The notes: a model not told the origin generated them from the letters alone. DNA of 64,000 nucleotides from Candidatus Faecalibacterium faecigallinarum (GCA_019119685.1 DWWN01000032.1:1-64000), one strand, 5' to 3'; positions 9,014-19,309 are shown, counted from the first letter of the stretch. Translations and numbers: made by a program.

Positions 9014-10492
9014 ATGGACAGCACGACCTTACAAAAAGCCCGCGCCTATGAGGCGCAGCACGGCGCGGCCATCCCCGCCGCCGAACGTCCCGCCTATCAC
9101 CTGACCCCCTACATTGGCTGGATGAACGACCCCAACGGCTTTTCGTTCTATCAGGGAAAATACCATCTGTTTTATCAATACTACCCCTACGGCACCTTTT
9201 GGGGGCCCATGCACTGGGGACACGCCGTCAGCACCGACCTGCTGCACTGGGACTATCTGCCCGCAGCCCTGGCCCCCGACAGCCCCAGCGACAAGGACGG
9301 CTGCTTCTCGGGGTCGGCGGCCGAGCTGCCCGACGGCCGGCAGCTGCTGCTTTACACCAGCGTCCGCAGGGAAGAGCAGCCGGACGGCAAGACCCGGGAC
9401 GTGCAGACCCAGAGCGTCGCTGTAGGGGACGGCATCCACTATGAAAAGCCTTTCCAGACCCCTGTGCTGGATGAACGCCACCTGCCCGACGGGTTCAGCC
9501 GGTTCGATTTCCGTGACCCCAAGATCTGGCAGGAGCCGGACGGCAGCTATTCCGCCGTGCTTGTCGGGCAGGGCAAAACAGAGGGCGGCGCGGCCCTGCT
9601 GTTCCACAGCGCCGACGGTTTCCGCTGGGAATACGTCACCATCCTGGACGCCAGCCGCGGCGAATACGGCGTCATGTGGGAGTGCCCCGATTTCTTTGAG
9701 CTGGACGGCAAGCAGGTGCTGATGGTCGGCCCCATGGAGATGCAGGCCCGGGACGAATTCCACAACGGGCACTGCGTGATCGCCCTGATTGGCAGCTATG
9801 ACCCTGTGAACCATCGCTTTGTCCGCGAAAACGTCCAGCTGATGGACGAAGGCATTGATTTCTACGCTACCCAGACCATGCAGGCCCCCGATGGCCGCCG
9901 GATCATGACCGCCTGGATGCAGGCCTGGGCCGGCATCAGCGATCAGCCCCATGGGGCCAAGTGGTTCGGGCAGACCATCTGCCCGCGGGAGCTGCACATT
10001 CGGGACGGCCGTCTGATCCAGACCCCCGTTCGGGAGCTGGACGCCGCCCACGGCGCGCGTGTCCTGCACGAGAATGTCCTCATGGAAGGCGAGACAGCTC
10101 TGGAAGGCATTGGCGGCCGGGTGGCTGACCTCCGCGTGACCATCACTCCCGAGGGCAAGGAGTGCCGTGCTTTTACCATCAAGCTGGCCGCCGACGGCGC
10201 CCACTCAACCACCCTTACCTATGAGCCGCGCACCCGACGGCTCATCCTTGACCGGAGCCAGGCAGGGTTCCATCAGGATATCGTACACCTTCGCAGCTGT
10301 ACCGTGCACAGCCAGAGCGATACGCTCAGTCTCCGCATCCTTCTGGACCGCAACAGCATCGAGGTGTTCCTCAACGGCGGCGAGCAGACCATGACGGCCT
10401 GCATCTACACTCCGCCCGAAGCCGAACGCATCACCTTTGCCGCCGACGGCGCGGCCCGCGTCACCGTGGAGCAGTACGCGCTGCATCTGTAA
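9014..10492 (+). CDS. Glycoside hydrolase family 32 (sucrose-6-phosphate hydrolase/beta-fructosidase)
   Basis: YHLTPYIGWMNDPNGFSFYQGKYHLFYQYYPYGTFWGPMHWGHAVSTDLLHW; FRDPKIW; MWECPDFFEL: GH32 catalytic motifs. No signal peptide. Confidence 0.95.
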   Translation: MDSTTLQKARAYEAQHGAAIPAAERPAYHLTPYIGWMNDPNGFSFYQGKYHLFYQYYPYGTFWGPMHWGHAVSTDLLHWDYLPAALAPDSPSDKDGCFSGSAAELPDGRQLLLYTSVRREEQPDGKTRDVQTQSVAVGDGIHYEKPFQTPVLDERHLPDGFSRFDFRDPKIWQEPDGSYSAVLVGQGKTEGGAALLFHSADGFRWEYVTILDASRGEYGVMWECPDFFELDGKQVLMVGPMEMQARDEFHNGHCVIALIGSYDPVNHRFVRENVQLMDEGIDFYATQTMQAPDGRRIMTAWMQAWAGISDQPHGAKWFGQTICPRELHIRDGRLIQTPVRELDAAHGARVLHENVLMEGETALEGIGGRVADLRVTITPEGKECRAFTIKLAADGAHSTTLTYEPRTRRLILDRSQAGFHQDIVHLRSCTVHSQSDTLSLRILLDRNSIEVFLNGGEQTMTACIYTPPEAERITFAADGAARVTVEQYALHL

Positions 10493-10586
10493 TTCCCTGA
10501 AATCTTCTTCTCCTTCATCTTCTTTGGACACGGCCCCGCCCTGCTTTCGCACCAGGACGGGGCTGTGCCCTGTCAGGAGCACTGTC

Positions 10587-11582
10587 ATGATGAAAAAAAC
10601 CACCGCCCCCACCATGAAAGATGTGGCGGCCGAAGCCGGCGTCTCGCTGGGCACGGTCTCCAAGGTGTTCAATCACATCCCGGTAGGGGATGTATACCGC
10701 CAAAAAGTCGAACAGGCCGCCAGCAAGCTGGGCTATCAGGTCAACAGCTACGCCCGCGGCTTCAAAACCAACCGGACCCAGACGGTGGCCCTGGTCTGGC
10801 CTACGCTGCGCAATCCCTTTTACTGCTATCTGGCCGACGCCCTTGTGGGCACCCTGATGAGCCGCGGCTACCGGGCCATCGTCACCATCACCAACTACGA
10901 CAGCCAGGCCGAACAGGAATGTCTGAACATGGTCCGGCAAAACAAAGTGGACGGGGTCATCGCCCTGACCTACAATCCCAACCTGGAAGTAGACCCCGCC
11001 CTGCCCTTTATCAGCATCGACCGGCATTTCCGGGCCGGGGTGCCCTGCGTGGCCTCCGATAACTTTGGCGGCGGCCAGCTGGCCGCCCAGAAGCTGATCG
11101 AGCTGGGCTGCCAAAGGCTACTGTTTCTGGGGCAGGGCTCGGGCCTTGCCAACGAGACCGATAAGCGCCGCACCGGCTTTGAAGCCGCCTGTCAGGCCAA
11201 GGGTGTCCCGTTCGACGCCCTGTTCCTGGAAAACGAGACCGGGTTCGCGCCCTTTGAGCCCTTTCTGGTCGAGCACACCCGAAACGGCGCTTTTGCCTAC
11301 GATGGCATTTTCTGCAGCACCGACCGCCTGTGCTACGAGATCCGCAAGCGGCTGTATGCCCTGGGGGTGCGCGTCCCTGACGATGTGCAAATGATCGGCT
11401 TTGACGGCATCTACCGATTTGACAGCGAGGATCTGCACTGTTCCACCATCGTCCAGCCGGTACAGGACATTGCCCGCACCGCAGTGGACCTGCTGCTGAA
11501 CGAGAACGGCGCCTCTCTGCCCGCCCTGGTCTGCCTGCCGGTGCGCTACCAGTCCGGCGGGACCACCCGGGAGGCCCTCTGA
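10587..11582 (+). CDS. LacI-family transcriptional regulator (second)
   Basis: MMKKTTAPTMKDVAAEAGVSLGTVSKVFNHIPVGDVYRQKVEQAASKLGYQVN LacI HTH. Start at 10587 rather than 10437. Confidence 0.92.
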   Translation: MMKKTTAPTMKDVAAEAGVSLGTVSKVFNHIPVGDVYRQKVEQAASKLGYQVNSYARGFKTNRTQTVALVWPTLRNPFYCYLADALVGTLMSRGYRAIVTITNYDSQAEQECLNMVRQNKVDGVIALTYNPNLEVDPALPFISIDRHFRAGVPCVASDNFGGGQLAAQKLIELGCQRLLFLGQGSGLANETDKRRTGFEAACQAKGVPFDALFLENETGFAPFEPFLVEHTRNGAFAYDGIFCSTDRLCYEIRKRLYALGVRVPDDVQMIGFDGIYRFDSEDLHCSTIVQPVQDIARTAVDLLLNENGASLPALVCLPVRYQSGGTTREAL

Positions 11583-11631
11583 GTGTTTCCAGGCAAAACG
11601 GCACATAAAACCATATAAACGAATATAAACG

Positions 11632-11664
11632 AAAAACCCGGGGCCTGCGGCCTCGGGCTTTTTG
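11632..11664 (+). terminator. Rho-independent terminator of the fructan-type operon
   Basis: AAAAACCCGGGGCCTGCGGCCTCGGGCTTTTT hairpin. Confidence 0.7.
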
Positions 11665-11681
11665 GGTTGGTGGGTCGGGTT

Positions 11682-11736
11682 GCGCTTGCTGATTTTTCCT
11701 GCGCCCGTCACGGCGGGCTTGCAAAAATCAGAGCGC
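11682..11736. repeat. Long intergenic hairpin
   Basis: GCGCTtgCTGATTTTT ... GCCCG tcac GGCGGGC ... AAAAATCAGAGCGC. Confidence 0.6.
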
Positions 11737-11831
11737 GGCCCCTGCTCCGCCTCGCCTGTTTCGTCCGCTGGACGCGGCTCGGCTGCGCAGCAGTACAGGA
11801 CTCGAACGGGTCCGCGTCTGCTATGTCATGC

Positions 11832-11868
11832 AATAAAAAACCGAAGCCCTAGGCTCCGGTTTTTTATT
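11832..11868 (-). terminator. Terminator downstream of tRNA-Val
   Basis: AATAAAAAACCGAAGCCCTAGGCTCCGGTTTTTTATT hairpin with U-tract in either direction. Confidence 0.75.
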
Positions 11869-11943
11869 GGTGGACGGTACAGGACTCGAACCTGTGACCT
11901 CCTGCACGTCAAGCAGATGCTCTACCAGCTGAGCTAACCGTCC
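11868..11943 (-). tRNA. tRNA-Val (anticodon GAC), CCA encoded
   Basis: Minus strand GGACGGTTAGCTCAGCTGGTAGAGCATCTGCTTGACGTGCAGGAGGTCACAGGTTCGAGTCCTGTACCGTCCACCA folds as a cloverleaf; 76 nt; anticodon loop TTGACGT. Confidence 0.95.
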
Positions 11944-11980
11944 AGATATTCTGTTGTGCGCCGCGTCCTGCGGCCCGATT

Positions 11981-12009
11981 ATGATACCATATTCCGCGGC
12001 AAAATGCAA
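11981..12009 (-). promoter_or_regulatory. tRNA-Val promoter
   Basis: Minus strand TTGCAT-17 nt-TATCAT upstream of the tRNA. Confidence 0.55.
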
Positions 12010-12056
12010 GAGGGAAACGACAGAAAAGAAAAAATTTCTGCGCGGGGGCGGGTGAA

Positions 12057-12085
12057 TTGCCATTCCCGCGCCGCTGTGCTATACT
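12057..12085 (+). promoter_or_regulatory. ruvC promoter
   Basis: TTGCCA-17 nt-TATACT. Confidence 0.6.
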
Positions 12086-12132
12086 ATAACAGTATATCTT
12101 TTTTGCGTGGAAAGGCAGGTCTGAGGCAGCAG

Positions 12133-12645
12133 GTGAGAGTGTTGGGCATTGACCCCGGCTATGCGATCGTGGGCTGGGGCGTTGTGGAGTATGTGGGCAA
12201 CCGGTTCGCGCCGGTGGATTTCGGCGCAGTGACGACCGACGCCGGCCAGCCTTTTGAAGAACGGCTCAGCGCCGTTTACGACGGGGTCTGCGAGGTGATC
12301 CACCGCACCCGGCCCGAGGTGCTGGCCATCGAAAAGCTGTTTTACCAACACAACCAGACCACCGTCATCGGGGTGGCCGAGGCCCGCGGGGTCATCCTGC
12401 TGGCGGCGGCCCAGGCCGGCCTGCCGGTGTACGAGTACACCCCCATGCAGGTCAAACAGGCGGTGACAGGGTATGGCAAGGCCGTCAAAAAGCAGGTGCA
12501 GGAGATGACCCGCATCCTGCTGCACCTGCCCGCCGTCCCCAAGCCCGACGACACCGCCGACGCGCTGGCCATGGCCATCACGTTCTGCCACACCAGCGCC
12601 AACCAGCTCACCCGGCTGACGTCGCGCAGCATCGGGCCCATTTAA
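12133..12645 (+). CDS. ruvC: Crossover junction endodeoxyribonuclease RuvC
   Basis: VRVLGIDPGYAIVGWGVVEY...AIEKLFYQHNQTTVIGVAEARGVILLAAAQAGLPVYEYTPMQVKQAVTGYGKA...KPDDTADALAMAI. GTG start; followed by ruvA and ruvB. Confidence 0.95.
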   Translation: MRVLGIDPGYAIVGWGVVEYVGNRFAPVDFGAVTTDAGQPFEERLSAVYDGVCEVIHRTRPEVLAIEKLFYQHNQTTVIGVAEARGVILLAAAQAGLPVYEYTPMQVKQAVTGYGKAVKKQVQEMTRILLHLPAVPKPDDTADALAMAITFCHTSANQLTRLTSRSIGPI

Positions 12646-12665
12646 TGTAGAACCGAGGATACGCT

Positions 12666-13274
12666 ATGATTTATTGCCTGAGCGGTAAGATCATCAAAAA
12701 GACGATGGACAGCGTGGTCATCTCCTGCGGGGGGGTGGGCTACTGCGCCCAGTGCCCCGCCAGCGTGGCCGCGGCCATGCCCGGCGCGGGGGCGGAGGGC
12801 ACCCTCTACACCGTGCTCAACGTGACCGAGAACGACATCAGCCTCTACGGCTTTGCCACCGAGGAGCAGCAGACCTGCTTCAAGCTGCTGACCGGTGTGT
12901 CCGGCGTGGGGCCCAAGGTGGGGCTGGCCATCCTCAGCGTGATGGAGCCGGACCGGGTCTATCTGGCGGTGTCGGCAGGGGACCACAAGGCCTTCAAGGC
13001 CGCCAGCGGTGTGGGGCCCAAGCTGGCCCAGCGCATCGTGCTGGAACTGAAAGACAAGGTGGCCAAGGGCGCCGCCGGCGCAGCCGCCCTCGAGGACCTG
13101 TCCGGGGTGTCGGCGGCAGCCAGCGGGGCCGGCAGCAGCCAGGCCATCGCGGCGCTGGTGTCCCTGGGGTACAGCCAGAGCGAGGCCGCCGTGGCCATCT
13201 CGAAGATCGACCCTGCGCTGCCGGTGGAGGAGATCATCCGGCTGGCGCTGCGCGGAATGGCAGGGGGGAGATAA
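12666..13274 (+). CDS. ruvA: Holliday junction branch migration protein RuvA
   Basis: MIYCLSGKIIKKTMDSVVISCGGVGYC...LLTGVSGVGPKVGLAILS; precedes ruvB. Confidence 0.95.
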   Translation: MIYCLSGKIIKKTMDSVVISCGGVGYCAQCPASVAAAMPGAGAEGTLYTVLNVTENDISLYGFATEEQQTCFKLLTGVSGVGPKVGLAILSVMEPDRVYLAVSAGDHKAFKAASGVGPKLAQRIVLELKDKVAKGAAGAAALEDLSGVSAAASGAGSSQAIAALVSLGYSQSEAAVAISKIDPALPVEEIIRLALRGMAGGR

Positions 13275-13277
13275 ACC

Positions 13278-14330
13278 ATGCAGGAACAGGCGCTTTACGG
13301 TGCAAAAATGATGCAGCCGGGGCTGACGGCGGCGGACAGCGAGGAAAACAGCCTCCGCCCCCAGCACCTGGAGGACTATATCGGCCAGGAAAAGGTCAAG
13401 CAGAATTTGAAGATCTACCTCGAGGCGGCACGCCGCCGGGGCGAGGCCATGGACCATGTGCTGCTCTACGGCCCGCCCGGCCTGGGCAAGACCACCCTGG
13501 CCGGCATCATCGCCAACGAGATGGGGGTGCAGATCCGCATCACCAGCGGCCCCGCCATCGAAAAGCCGGGGGACCTGGCCGCCCTGCTGACCAACCTCCA
13601 GGAAGGGGACGTCTTGTTCATCGACGAGATCCACCGGCTGTCCCGTCAGGTGGAGGAAGTGCTCTACCCGGCGCTGGAAGATTACGCGCTGGATATCATC
13701 ATCGGCAAGGGGCCCAGCGCCCAGAGCATCCGCATCAACCTGCCCCGCTTCACCCTGGTGGGGGCCACCACCCGCGCCGGCCAGCTGACCGGCCCGCTGC
13801 GGGACCGGTTCGGCGTGCTGCTCAAACTGGAACTGTACAGCCCCGACGAGCTGGCCCAGATCATCCGGCGCTCGGCCGGCATCCTGGACCAGCCCATCAC
13901 CCCCGAGGGGGCCTATGAGCTGGCCAAGCGCAGCCGGGGCACCCCCCGTGTGGCCAACCGCTTCCTCAAGCGGGTGCGGGACTTTGCCACCGTGCTGGGG
14001 GACGGCGTCATCGACCGGGACGTCTGCCTGATGGCCCTGCGCCGGATGGACGTGGACGAGCTGGGCCTGGACGAGCTGGACCGCAGCCTGCTGCGGGCCA
14101 TCATCGAGATGTACGGCGGCGGGCCGGTGGGCCTGGAGACCCTGGCCGCCGCCCTGGGCGAGGAGGCCGTCACCCTCGAGGACCTGTGCGAGCCCTATCT
14201 GATGCAGATGGGCTTTTTGACCCGCACCCCCCGGGGCCGCTGTGTCACCCACCTGGCCTACGAGCATCTGGGGATGCGCCCGCCCGAGCACCTCGAACCC
14301 GAGGACAGCGGGCAGCAGACCATGTTTTGA
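13278..14330 (+). CDS. ruvB: Holliday junction branch migration helicase RuvB
   Basis: [83 protein letters not shown]. Confidence 0.97.
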   Translation: MQEQALYGAKMMQPGLTAADSEENSLRPQHLEDYIGQEKVKQNLKIYLEAARRRGEAMDHVLLYGPPGLGKTTLAGIIANEMGVQIRITSGPAIEKPGDLAALLTNLQEGDVLFIDEIHRLSRQVEEVLYPALEDYALDIIIGKGPSAQSIRINLPRFTLVGATTRAGQLTGPLRDRFGVLLKLELYSPDELAQIIRRSAGILDQPITPEGAYELAKRSRGTPRVANRFLKRVRDFATVLGDGVIDRDVCLMALRRMDVDELGLDELDRSLLRAIIEMYGGGPVGLETLAAALGEEAVTLEDLCEPYLMQMGFLTRTPRGRCVTHLAYEHLGMRPPEHLEPEDSGQQTMF

Positions 14331-14393
14331 TAGAGGGGCCCGCAGCCTTTGGCGGGCATAGAATGATAAAAACAGAGAGGGGATTGGATCTTT

Positions 14394-15749
14394 ATGGGAA
14401 AGTATTTTGGCACCGACGGCGTCCGCGGCATTGCGGGCGCGGACCTGACCTGTGAGCTGGCGATGAAGCTGGGCCGCGGCGTGGCCGCCGTCCTGACCGA
14501 CAGCACCGGCCGCAGGCCCCGCATCCTGATCGGCAAGGACACCCGCCAGTCGGGGGATATGCTGGAAGCCGCCCTGACCGCCGGCCTGTGCAGCGTGGGG
14601 GCCGACGTGGAGGCGCTGGGCGTTTTGCCCACCCCCGCGGTGGCCTACCTTGTCACCAAGTACAAGGCTGACGCGGGCGTCGTCATCTCGGCGTCCCACA
14701 ACCCGATGGAGTTCAACGGCATCAAGGTGTTCGCCTCCACCGGCTACAAGCTGCCCGACGAGGTGGAAGCCCGCATCGAGGCCCACATCGACAACGACTG
14801 CCGGGACATCCCTCTGGCCACCGGGGCCGCGGTGGGGCAGGTGTCCTGCCGGGCTGACGGCCTGCGGGACTATGTGGACTACCTGTACGAGGCCATCGAC
14901 GGGGATCTGTCGGGGCTGAACATCTGCATCGACTGCGCCAACGGCGCGGCCGCCGCGGTGGCCCAGAAGCTGTTCCCCCGGCTGGGGGCCAAATGCACCT
15001 TCTTCGGGGTGACGCCGGACGGCAAAAACATCAACGACGGGGTGGGCAGCACCCACCTGGAAAAGCTGGAAAAAGAGGTGGTGGCCGGCGGCTACGACTG
15101 CGGCATCGCCTTTGACGGGGACGCCGACCGGTGCCTGGCCTGCGACGAAAAGGGCCAGGAGATCGACGGCGACAAGATCATCGCCCTGCTGGCCATGATG
15201 ATGAAGGCAAAGGGCGCGCTGGACGCCGACACCGCCGTGGTGACGGTGATGTCCAACCTGGGCTTCATCAAGTTCATGGAGCGCCAGGGCATCCACACCG
15301 AAAAGACCGCCGTGGGCGACCGGTATGTGCTGGAGAATATGCGGGAGAACGGCTACGCCATCGGCGGTGAGCAGAGCGGCCATGTCATCCTGCTGCACCA
15401 CGCCACCACCGGCGACGGCGAGCTGACCGCCGGCAAGCTGCTCAAGCTGCTGGCCGCCAGCGGCAAAAAGATGAGCGAGCTGAACGGCATCTACGCACAG
15501 TTCCCCCAGGTGCTCATCAACGTGGAGGCCAACGCCGCCCAGAAGGCCGCCTACAAGGAGGACGAGGTGCTGGCCGGCTTTATCGAGAACGAGCAGCAGA
15601 AACTGATGGGGATGGGCCGGGTGCTGGTCCGGGTATCGGGCACCGAGCCCAAGATCCGCGTCATGGTGGAAGGCGAGGACCTGGACGCCATCCAGTCCTG
15701 TGCCGGCCGCATCGTGGAGCGGATCCGCAAGCGCATCCTCAGCAAGTGA
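14394..15749 (+). CDS. glmM: Phosphoglucosamine mutase
   Basis: MGKYFGTDGVRGIAGADLTCELAMKLGRG...VVISASHNPMEFNGIKVF...IAFDGDADRCLACDEKG. Confidence 0.96.
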   Translation: MGKYFGTDGVRGIAGADLTCELAMKLGRGVAAVLTDSTGRRPRILIGKDTRQSGDMLEAALTAGLCSVGADVEALGVLPTPAVAYLVTKYKADAGVVISASHNPMEFNGIKVFASTGYKLPDEVEARIEAHIDNDCRDIPLATGAAVGQVSCRADGLRDYVDYLYEAIDGDLSGLNICIDCANGAAAAVAQKLFPRLGAKCTFFGVTPDGKNINDGVGSTHLEKLEKEVVAGGYDCGIAFDGDADRCLACDEKGQEIDGDKIIALLAMMMKAKGALDADTAVVTVMSNLGFIKFMERQGIHTEKTAVGDRYVLENMRENGYAIGGEQSGHVILLHHATTGDGELTAGKLLKLLAASGKKMSELNGIYAQFPQVLINVEANAAQKAAYKEDEVLAGFIENEQQKLMGMGRVLVRVSGTEPKIRVMVEGEDLDAIQSCAGRIVERIRKRILSK

Positions 15750-15773
15750 CAAAAAGAACGGAAAGGGCAGACC

Positions 15774-16655
15774 ATGAGAGCAGCTGACAGCTGGAAGGAT
15801 TACGAATTACTGGACGCCACCGGGGGCAACCGGCTGGAACGGTGGGGGACGGCCCTGTTGGTCCGGCCCGACCCCCAGGTTGTCTGGAAGAGCGAGCCCC
15901 AGAGCCCCCTCTGGGCCCGGGCCGACGCCGTGTACCACCGCTCCCACCAGGGCGGGGGCAGCTGGGAGTACCGCCGCCCCCTGCCCGAGCGCTGGCAGAT
16001 CCACTGCGGCGAAGGGGAGGACCGGCTGACGCTGATCGTCAGCCCCACCGGCTTCAAGCACACCGGCGTGTTCCCCGAGCAGGCGGTGAACTGGGCCTGG
16101 TACGGGCGCAAGATCCGGGCCGCGGGCCGGCCCATCCGGGTGCTGAACCTGTTCGGCTACACCGGCGGGGCCACCCTGGCCTGCGCCGCGGCCGGGGCAT
16201 CGGTCTGCCATGTGGACGCCTCCAAGGGGATGGTCCAGTGGGGCAAGGAGAACGCCGCCGCCAGCGGTCTGGCCGGCCGGCCCATCCGCTGGCTGGTGGA
16301 TGACTGCGCCAAGTTCGTGGCGCGGGAAAAGCGCCGCGGCAACACCTACGACGCCATCATCATGGACCCGCCCAGCTACGGCCGGGGCCCCGGCGGCGAA
16401 GTGTGGAAGCTGGAGGACTGCATCTACGACCTGATCTGCCAGTGCGCCGACGTGCTGAGCCCGGAGCCGCTCTTTTTTGCGGTCAACAGCTATACGGCGG
16501 GGCTGTCCCCGGCGGTGATGGAGTACATCCTCCGCACCACCCTCGTGCCCCGCTTTGGGGGCAGCACGAGCTGCGATGAGATCGGCCTGCCGGTGACGGC
16601 CACCGGCGGGGTGGTGCCCTGCGGTTCCACGGCGATCTGGGAAAACGCCAAATAA
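15774..16655 (+). CDS. Class I SAM-dependent rRNA methyltransferase (RlmI-like)
   Basis: VLNLFGYTGGATLACAAAGASVCHVDASKGMVQWGKENAAASGL...YDAIIMDPPSYGRGPGGEVWKLED. Confidence 0.88.
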   Translation: MRAADSWKDYELLDATGGNRLERWGTALLVRPDPQVVWKSEPQSPLWARADAVYHRSHQGGGSWEYRRPLPERWQIHCGEGEDRLTLIVSPTGFKHTGVFPEQAVNWAWYGRKIRAAGRPIRVLNLFGYTGGATLACAAAGASVCHVDASKGMVQWGKENAAASGLAGRPIRWLVDDCAKFVAREKRRGNTYDAIIMDPPSYGRGPGGEVWKLEDCIYDLICQCADVLSPEPLFFAVNSYTAGLSPAVMEYILRTTLVPRFGGSTSCDEIGLPVTATGGVVPCGSTAIWENAK

Positions 16656-16722
16656 AAACAAGCATTGTGTATGGGGTGCAGCCCGGTTTGGAGACGGGCG
16701 TGCCACCGGAAAGAGACTGAAC

Positions 16723-17562
16723 ATGAAGGAAACGATTTTGCAGGCCGAAAACCTGCGCTTCCGGTATGACCCGGACGCCGCCGGCTACGCGCTGGACGGC
16801 GTGACGGCCGGGGTCAAACGGGGGGAGTTCGTGGCGGTGCTGGGGGCCAACGGGTGCGGCAAGTCCACCCTGGCCAAGCATTTCAACGCCATCCTCCTGC
16901 CTGAGTCGGGCACCGTCACCGTGGAAGGGATGGACACCGCCGACGACAGCAAACTCTACCAGATCCGTCAGAAGGTGGGCATGGTCTTTCAGAACCCCGA
17001 CAACCAGATCGTCGCCACCGTGGTGGAGGAAGATGTGGCCTTCGCCCTGGAAAACCTGGGTGTGCCCAGCGACGAGATGCGCCGGCGGATCGACGACGCC
17101 ATGAAGATGACCGGCATCTACGAGCTGCGCCAGCGCCCGCCCCACAACCTGTCGGGCGGGCAGAAGCAGCGGGTGGCCATCGCCGGCGTGGTGGCCATGA
17201 GCCCCGACTGCATCGTGCTGGACGAGGCCACCGCCATGCTGGACCCCCGCGGCCGCGAGCAGGTGATGCAGACCATCCACCGGCTCAACCGGGACCGAGG
17301 GATCACGGTGGTGGCCATCACCCACTATATGGAGGAGGCCGCCCAGGCCGACCGGGTCATCGTCATGAGCCGGGGCCGCATCGTCATGGAGGGGACGCCC
17401 ACCGAGGTGTTCAGCCAGACCGAAAAGGTGCGCGGGCTGCATCTGGACGTGCCCCAGGCCGCCGAGCTGCGGGACGAGCTGGTCAAGGCCGGCATCCCCA
17501 TGCCGGAGGGAATCATCGACCCCGGCGCCTGCGCACAGGCTCTCTACGAGCTGCTGAAGTGA
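16723..17562 (+). CDS. ecfA1: ECF transporter ATPase A1
   Basis: Walker A GANGCGKSTLAKHFN; signature LSGGQKQRVAIAGVVAM; followed by a paralogue and EcfT. Confidence 0.93.
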   Translation: MKETILQAENLRFRYDPDAAGYALDGVTAGVKRGEFVAVLGANGCGKSTLAKHFNAILLPESGTVTVEGMDTADDSKLYQIRQKVGMVFQNPDNQIVATVVEEDVAFALENLGVPSDEMRRRIDDAMKMTGIYELRQRPPHNLSGGQKQRVAIAGVVAMSPDCIVLDEATAMLDPRGREQVMQTIHRLNRDRGITVVAITHYMEEAAQADRVIVMSRGRIVMEGTPTEVFSQTEKVRGLHLDVPQAAELRDELVKAGIPMPEGIIDPGACAQALYELLK

Positions 17563-17573
17563 GGGAGGGCAGT

Positions 17574-18497
17574 ATGGCAAGCATCATCAAGGTAGAACAT
17601 CTTTCCTATGTGTATAACCCCGGGATGCCCGGCGAAGTGACCGCTCTGGACGACGTCAGCTTCGAGGTGGAAGAAGGGGATTTCGTGGGCATCATCGGGG
17701 CCACCGGCTCGGGCAAGAGCACCCTGATCGGCCACATGAACGGCCTGAACAAGCCCACCAGCGGCCGCATCTTCATCGACGGCCGGGACGTCTGGGAGGA
17801 CCCGTCCAAGATCCGGGATTTCCGGTTTTTGACGGGGCTGGTGTTCCAGTACCCCGAGTACCAGCTGTTCGAGGAGACCTGCTATAAGGACATTGCCTTC
17901 GGCCCCAAAAACATGGGCCTGGAGGAAAAGGAGATCGACCGCCGGGTCCGGGAGGCCGCCCGCTTCGTGGGCCTGGACGGCGCCCTGCTGGACCGCAGCC
18001 CCTTCGAGCTGTCGGGCGGCCAAAAGCGCCGGGTGGCGGTGGCCGGCGTCATGGCGATGGAGCCCCGCATCCTGGTGCTGGACGAGCCCGCCGCCGGCCT
18101 CGACCCCGAGGGCCGGGACAGCATCCTGTCGGCCATCAAGCGCTACCACAAGGACACCGGCACCACCGTGCTGCTGGTGAGCCACAGCATGGAGGATATT
18201 GCCCGCTATGCCGACAAGGTGCTGGTGATGGCCCAAAAGCACGTGGCCATGTACGACACGGTAGAGAATGTCTTTGCCCGCGCCGAAGAACTGCTGGCCC
18301 TGGGCCTGTCGGTGCCGCAGGTGACCAAGATCTTCCTCAAACTGCGGGAAATGGGCATCGACGTCCCGGCGGACGTCTACACCATCCCCTACGCGGTGAA
18401 AAAGATCGTGGAGGCCAAGGCCCGCCGCGACGCCGGGGGGAGCCTCGTTTTGCCCCGCGCAGAGGAACAAAAGGAGAAAGGGGGCGCCGGCGCATGA
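17574..18497 (+). CDS. ecfA2: ECF transporter ATPase A2
   Basis: GATGSGKSTLIGHMNGLNKPTSG; LSGGQKRRVAVAGVMAMEPRILVLDEPAAGLDPEG. Confidence 0.94.
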   Translation: MASIIKVEHLSYVYNPGMPGEVTALDDVSFEVEEGDFVGIIGATGSGKSTLIGHMNGLNKPTSGRIFIDGRDVWEDPSKIRDFRFLTGLVFQYPEYQLFEETCYKDIAFGPKNMGLEEKEIDRRVREAARFVGLDGALLDRSPFELSGGQKRRVAVAGVMAMEPRILVLDEPAAGLDPEGRDSILSAIKRYHKDTGTTVLLVSHSMEDIARYADKVLVMAQKHVAMYDTVENVFARAEELLALGLSVPQVTKIFLKLREMGIDVPADVYTIPYAVKKIVEAKARRDAGGSLVLPRAEEQKEKGGAGA

Positions 18498-19309
18498 TCC
18501 GTGACATTACCATCGGCCAGCACTTTCCGGGCAACAGCCTGGTGCACCGCTTTGACCCGCGGCTCAAGCTGGTCTTGACCATCGCGTATATCGCGGTGCT
18601 GTTCGCCGCCTCCAACCCGCTGGGGCTGGCGCTGTCCATCCTCTTTCTGGGCGGGATGTACCTGGTGGCGCAGATCCCCCTCAAGATGATCGGGCGCAGC
18701 CTCAAGCCGATTTTGCCCATCATCCTGTTCACCGCGGTGCTGAACGTGTTCTTTGTCAGCGGCGAGGGGGAGCCGCTGTTCCACTGGAGTTTCATCTCCA
18801 TTTACGCCGAGGGCGTCCGCTATGCCATCATCATGGGCGTGCGGGTGGCCGCCCTCATCGCGGGGACGAGCCTGCTCACCTACACCACCAGCCCCATCGT
18901 CCTGACCGACGCCATCGAGGCGCTGCTCAAACCGCTGAACAAGCTGCACTTCCCGGTGCACGAGCTTGCCATGATGATGAGCATCGCCCTGCGGTTCATC
19001 CCCACCCTGATCGAGGAGACCGACAAGATCATGAACGCCCAGAAGGCCCGCGGCGCCATGCTGGACACCGGCAAGCTGACCGAGCGGGTCAAGGCGCTGG
19101 TGCCGGTGCTGATCCCGCTGTTCATCTCGGCGTTCCGCCGGGCGGACGAGCTGGCCATGGCCATGGAGTGCCGCTGCTACCGGGGCGGCGAAGGCCGCAC
19201 CCGCCTGAAGGTGCTGCGCTGCTGCCGGCAGGACTATATCGACCTGGCCTTCTGCATCGTATGCTTTGGGGTGATCCTGGCTTCGCGGCTGGTGTTCCCC
19301 AACTACTGA
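18494..19309 (+). CDS. ecfT: ECF transporter transmembrane protein T
   Basis: MIRDITIGQHFPGNSLVHRFDPRLKLVLTIAYI...ARGAMLDTGKLTERVKALVPVLIPLFISAFRRADELAMAMECRCYRG: EcfT coupling motifs. Confidence 0.95.
   Translation: MIRDITIGQHFPGNSLVHRFDPRLKLVLTIAYIAVLFAASNPLGLALSILFLGGMYLVAQIPLKMIGRSLKPILPIILFTAVLNVFFVSGEGEPLFHWSFISIYAEGVRYAIIMGVRVAALIAGTSLLTYTTSPIVLTDAIEALLKPLNKLHFPVHELAMMMSIALRFIPTLIEETDKIMNAQKARGAMLDTGKLTERVKALVPVLIPLFISAFRRADELAMAMECRCYRGGEGRTRLKVLRCCRQDYIDLAFCIVCFGVILASRLVFPNY

Noticed and set aside
11821-12063. 80-aa minus-strand ORF (RLAQLVEHLLDVQEVTGSSPVPSTNKK)
   Set aside because: Classic false ORF through the tRNA-Val gene.
12642-15752. 1036-aa minus-strand ORF
   Set aside because: Lies opposite ruvA, ruvB and glmM; low-complexity His/Gly/Val-rich composition typical of antisense frames in GC-rich genes.
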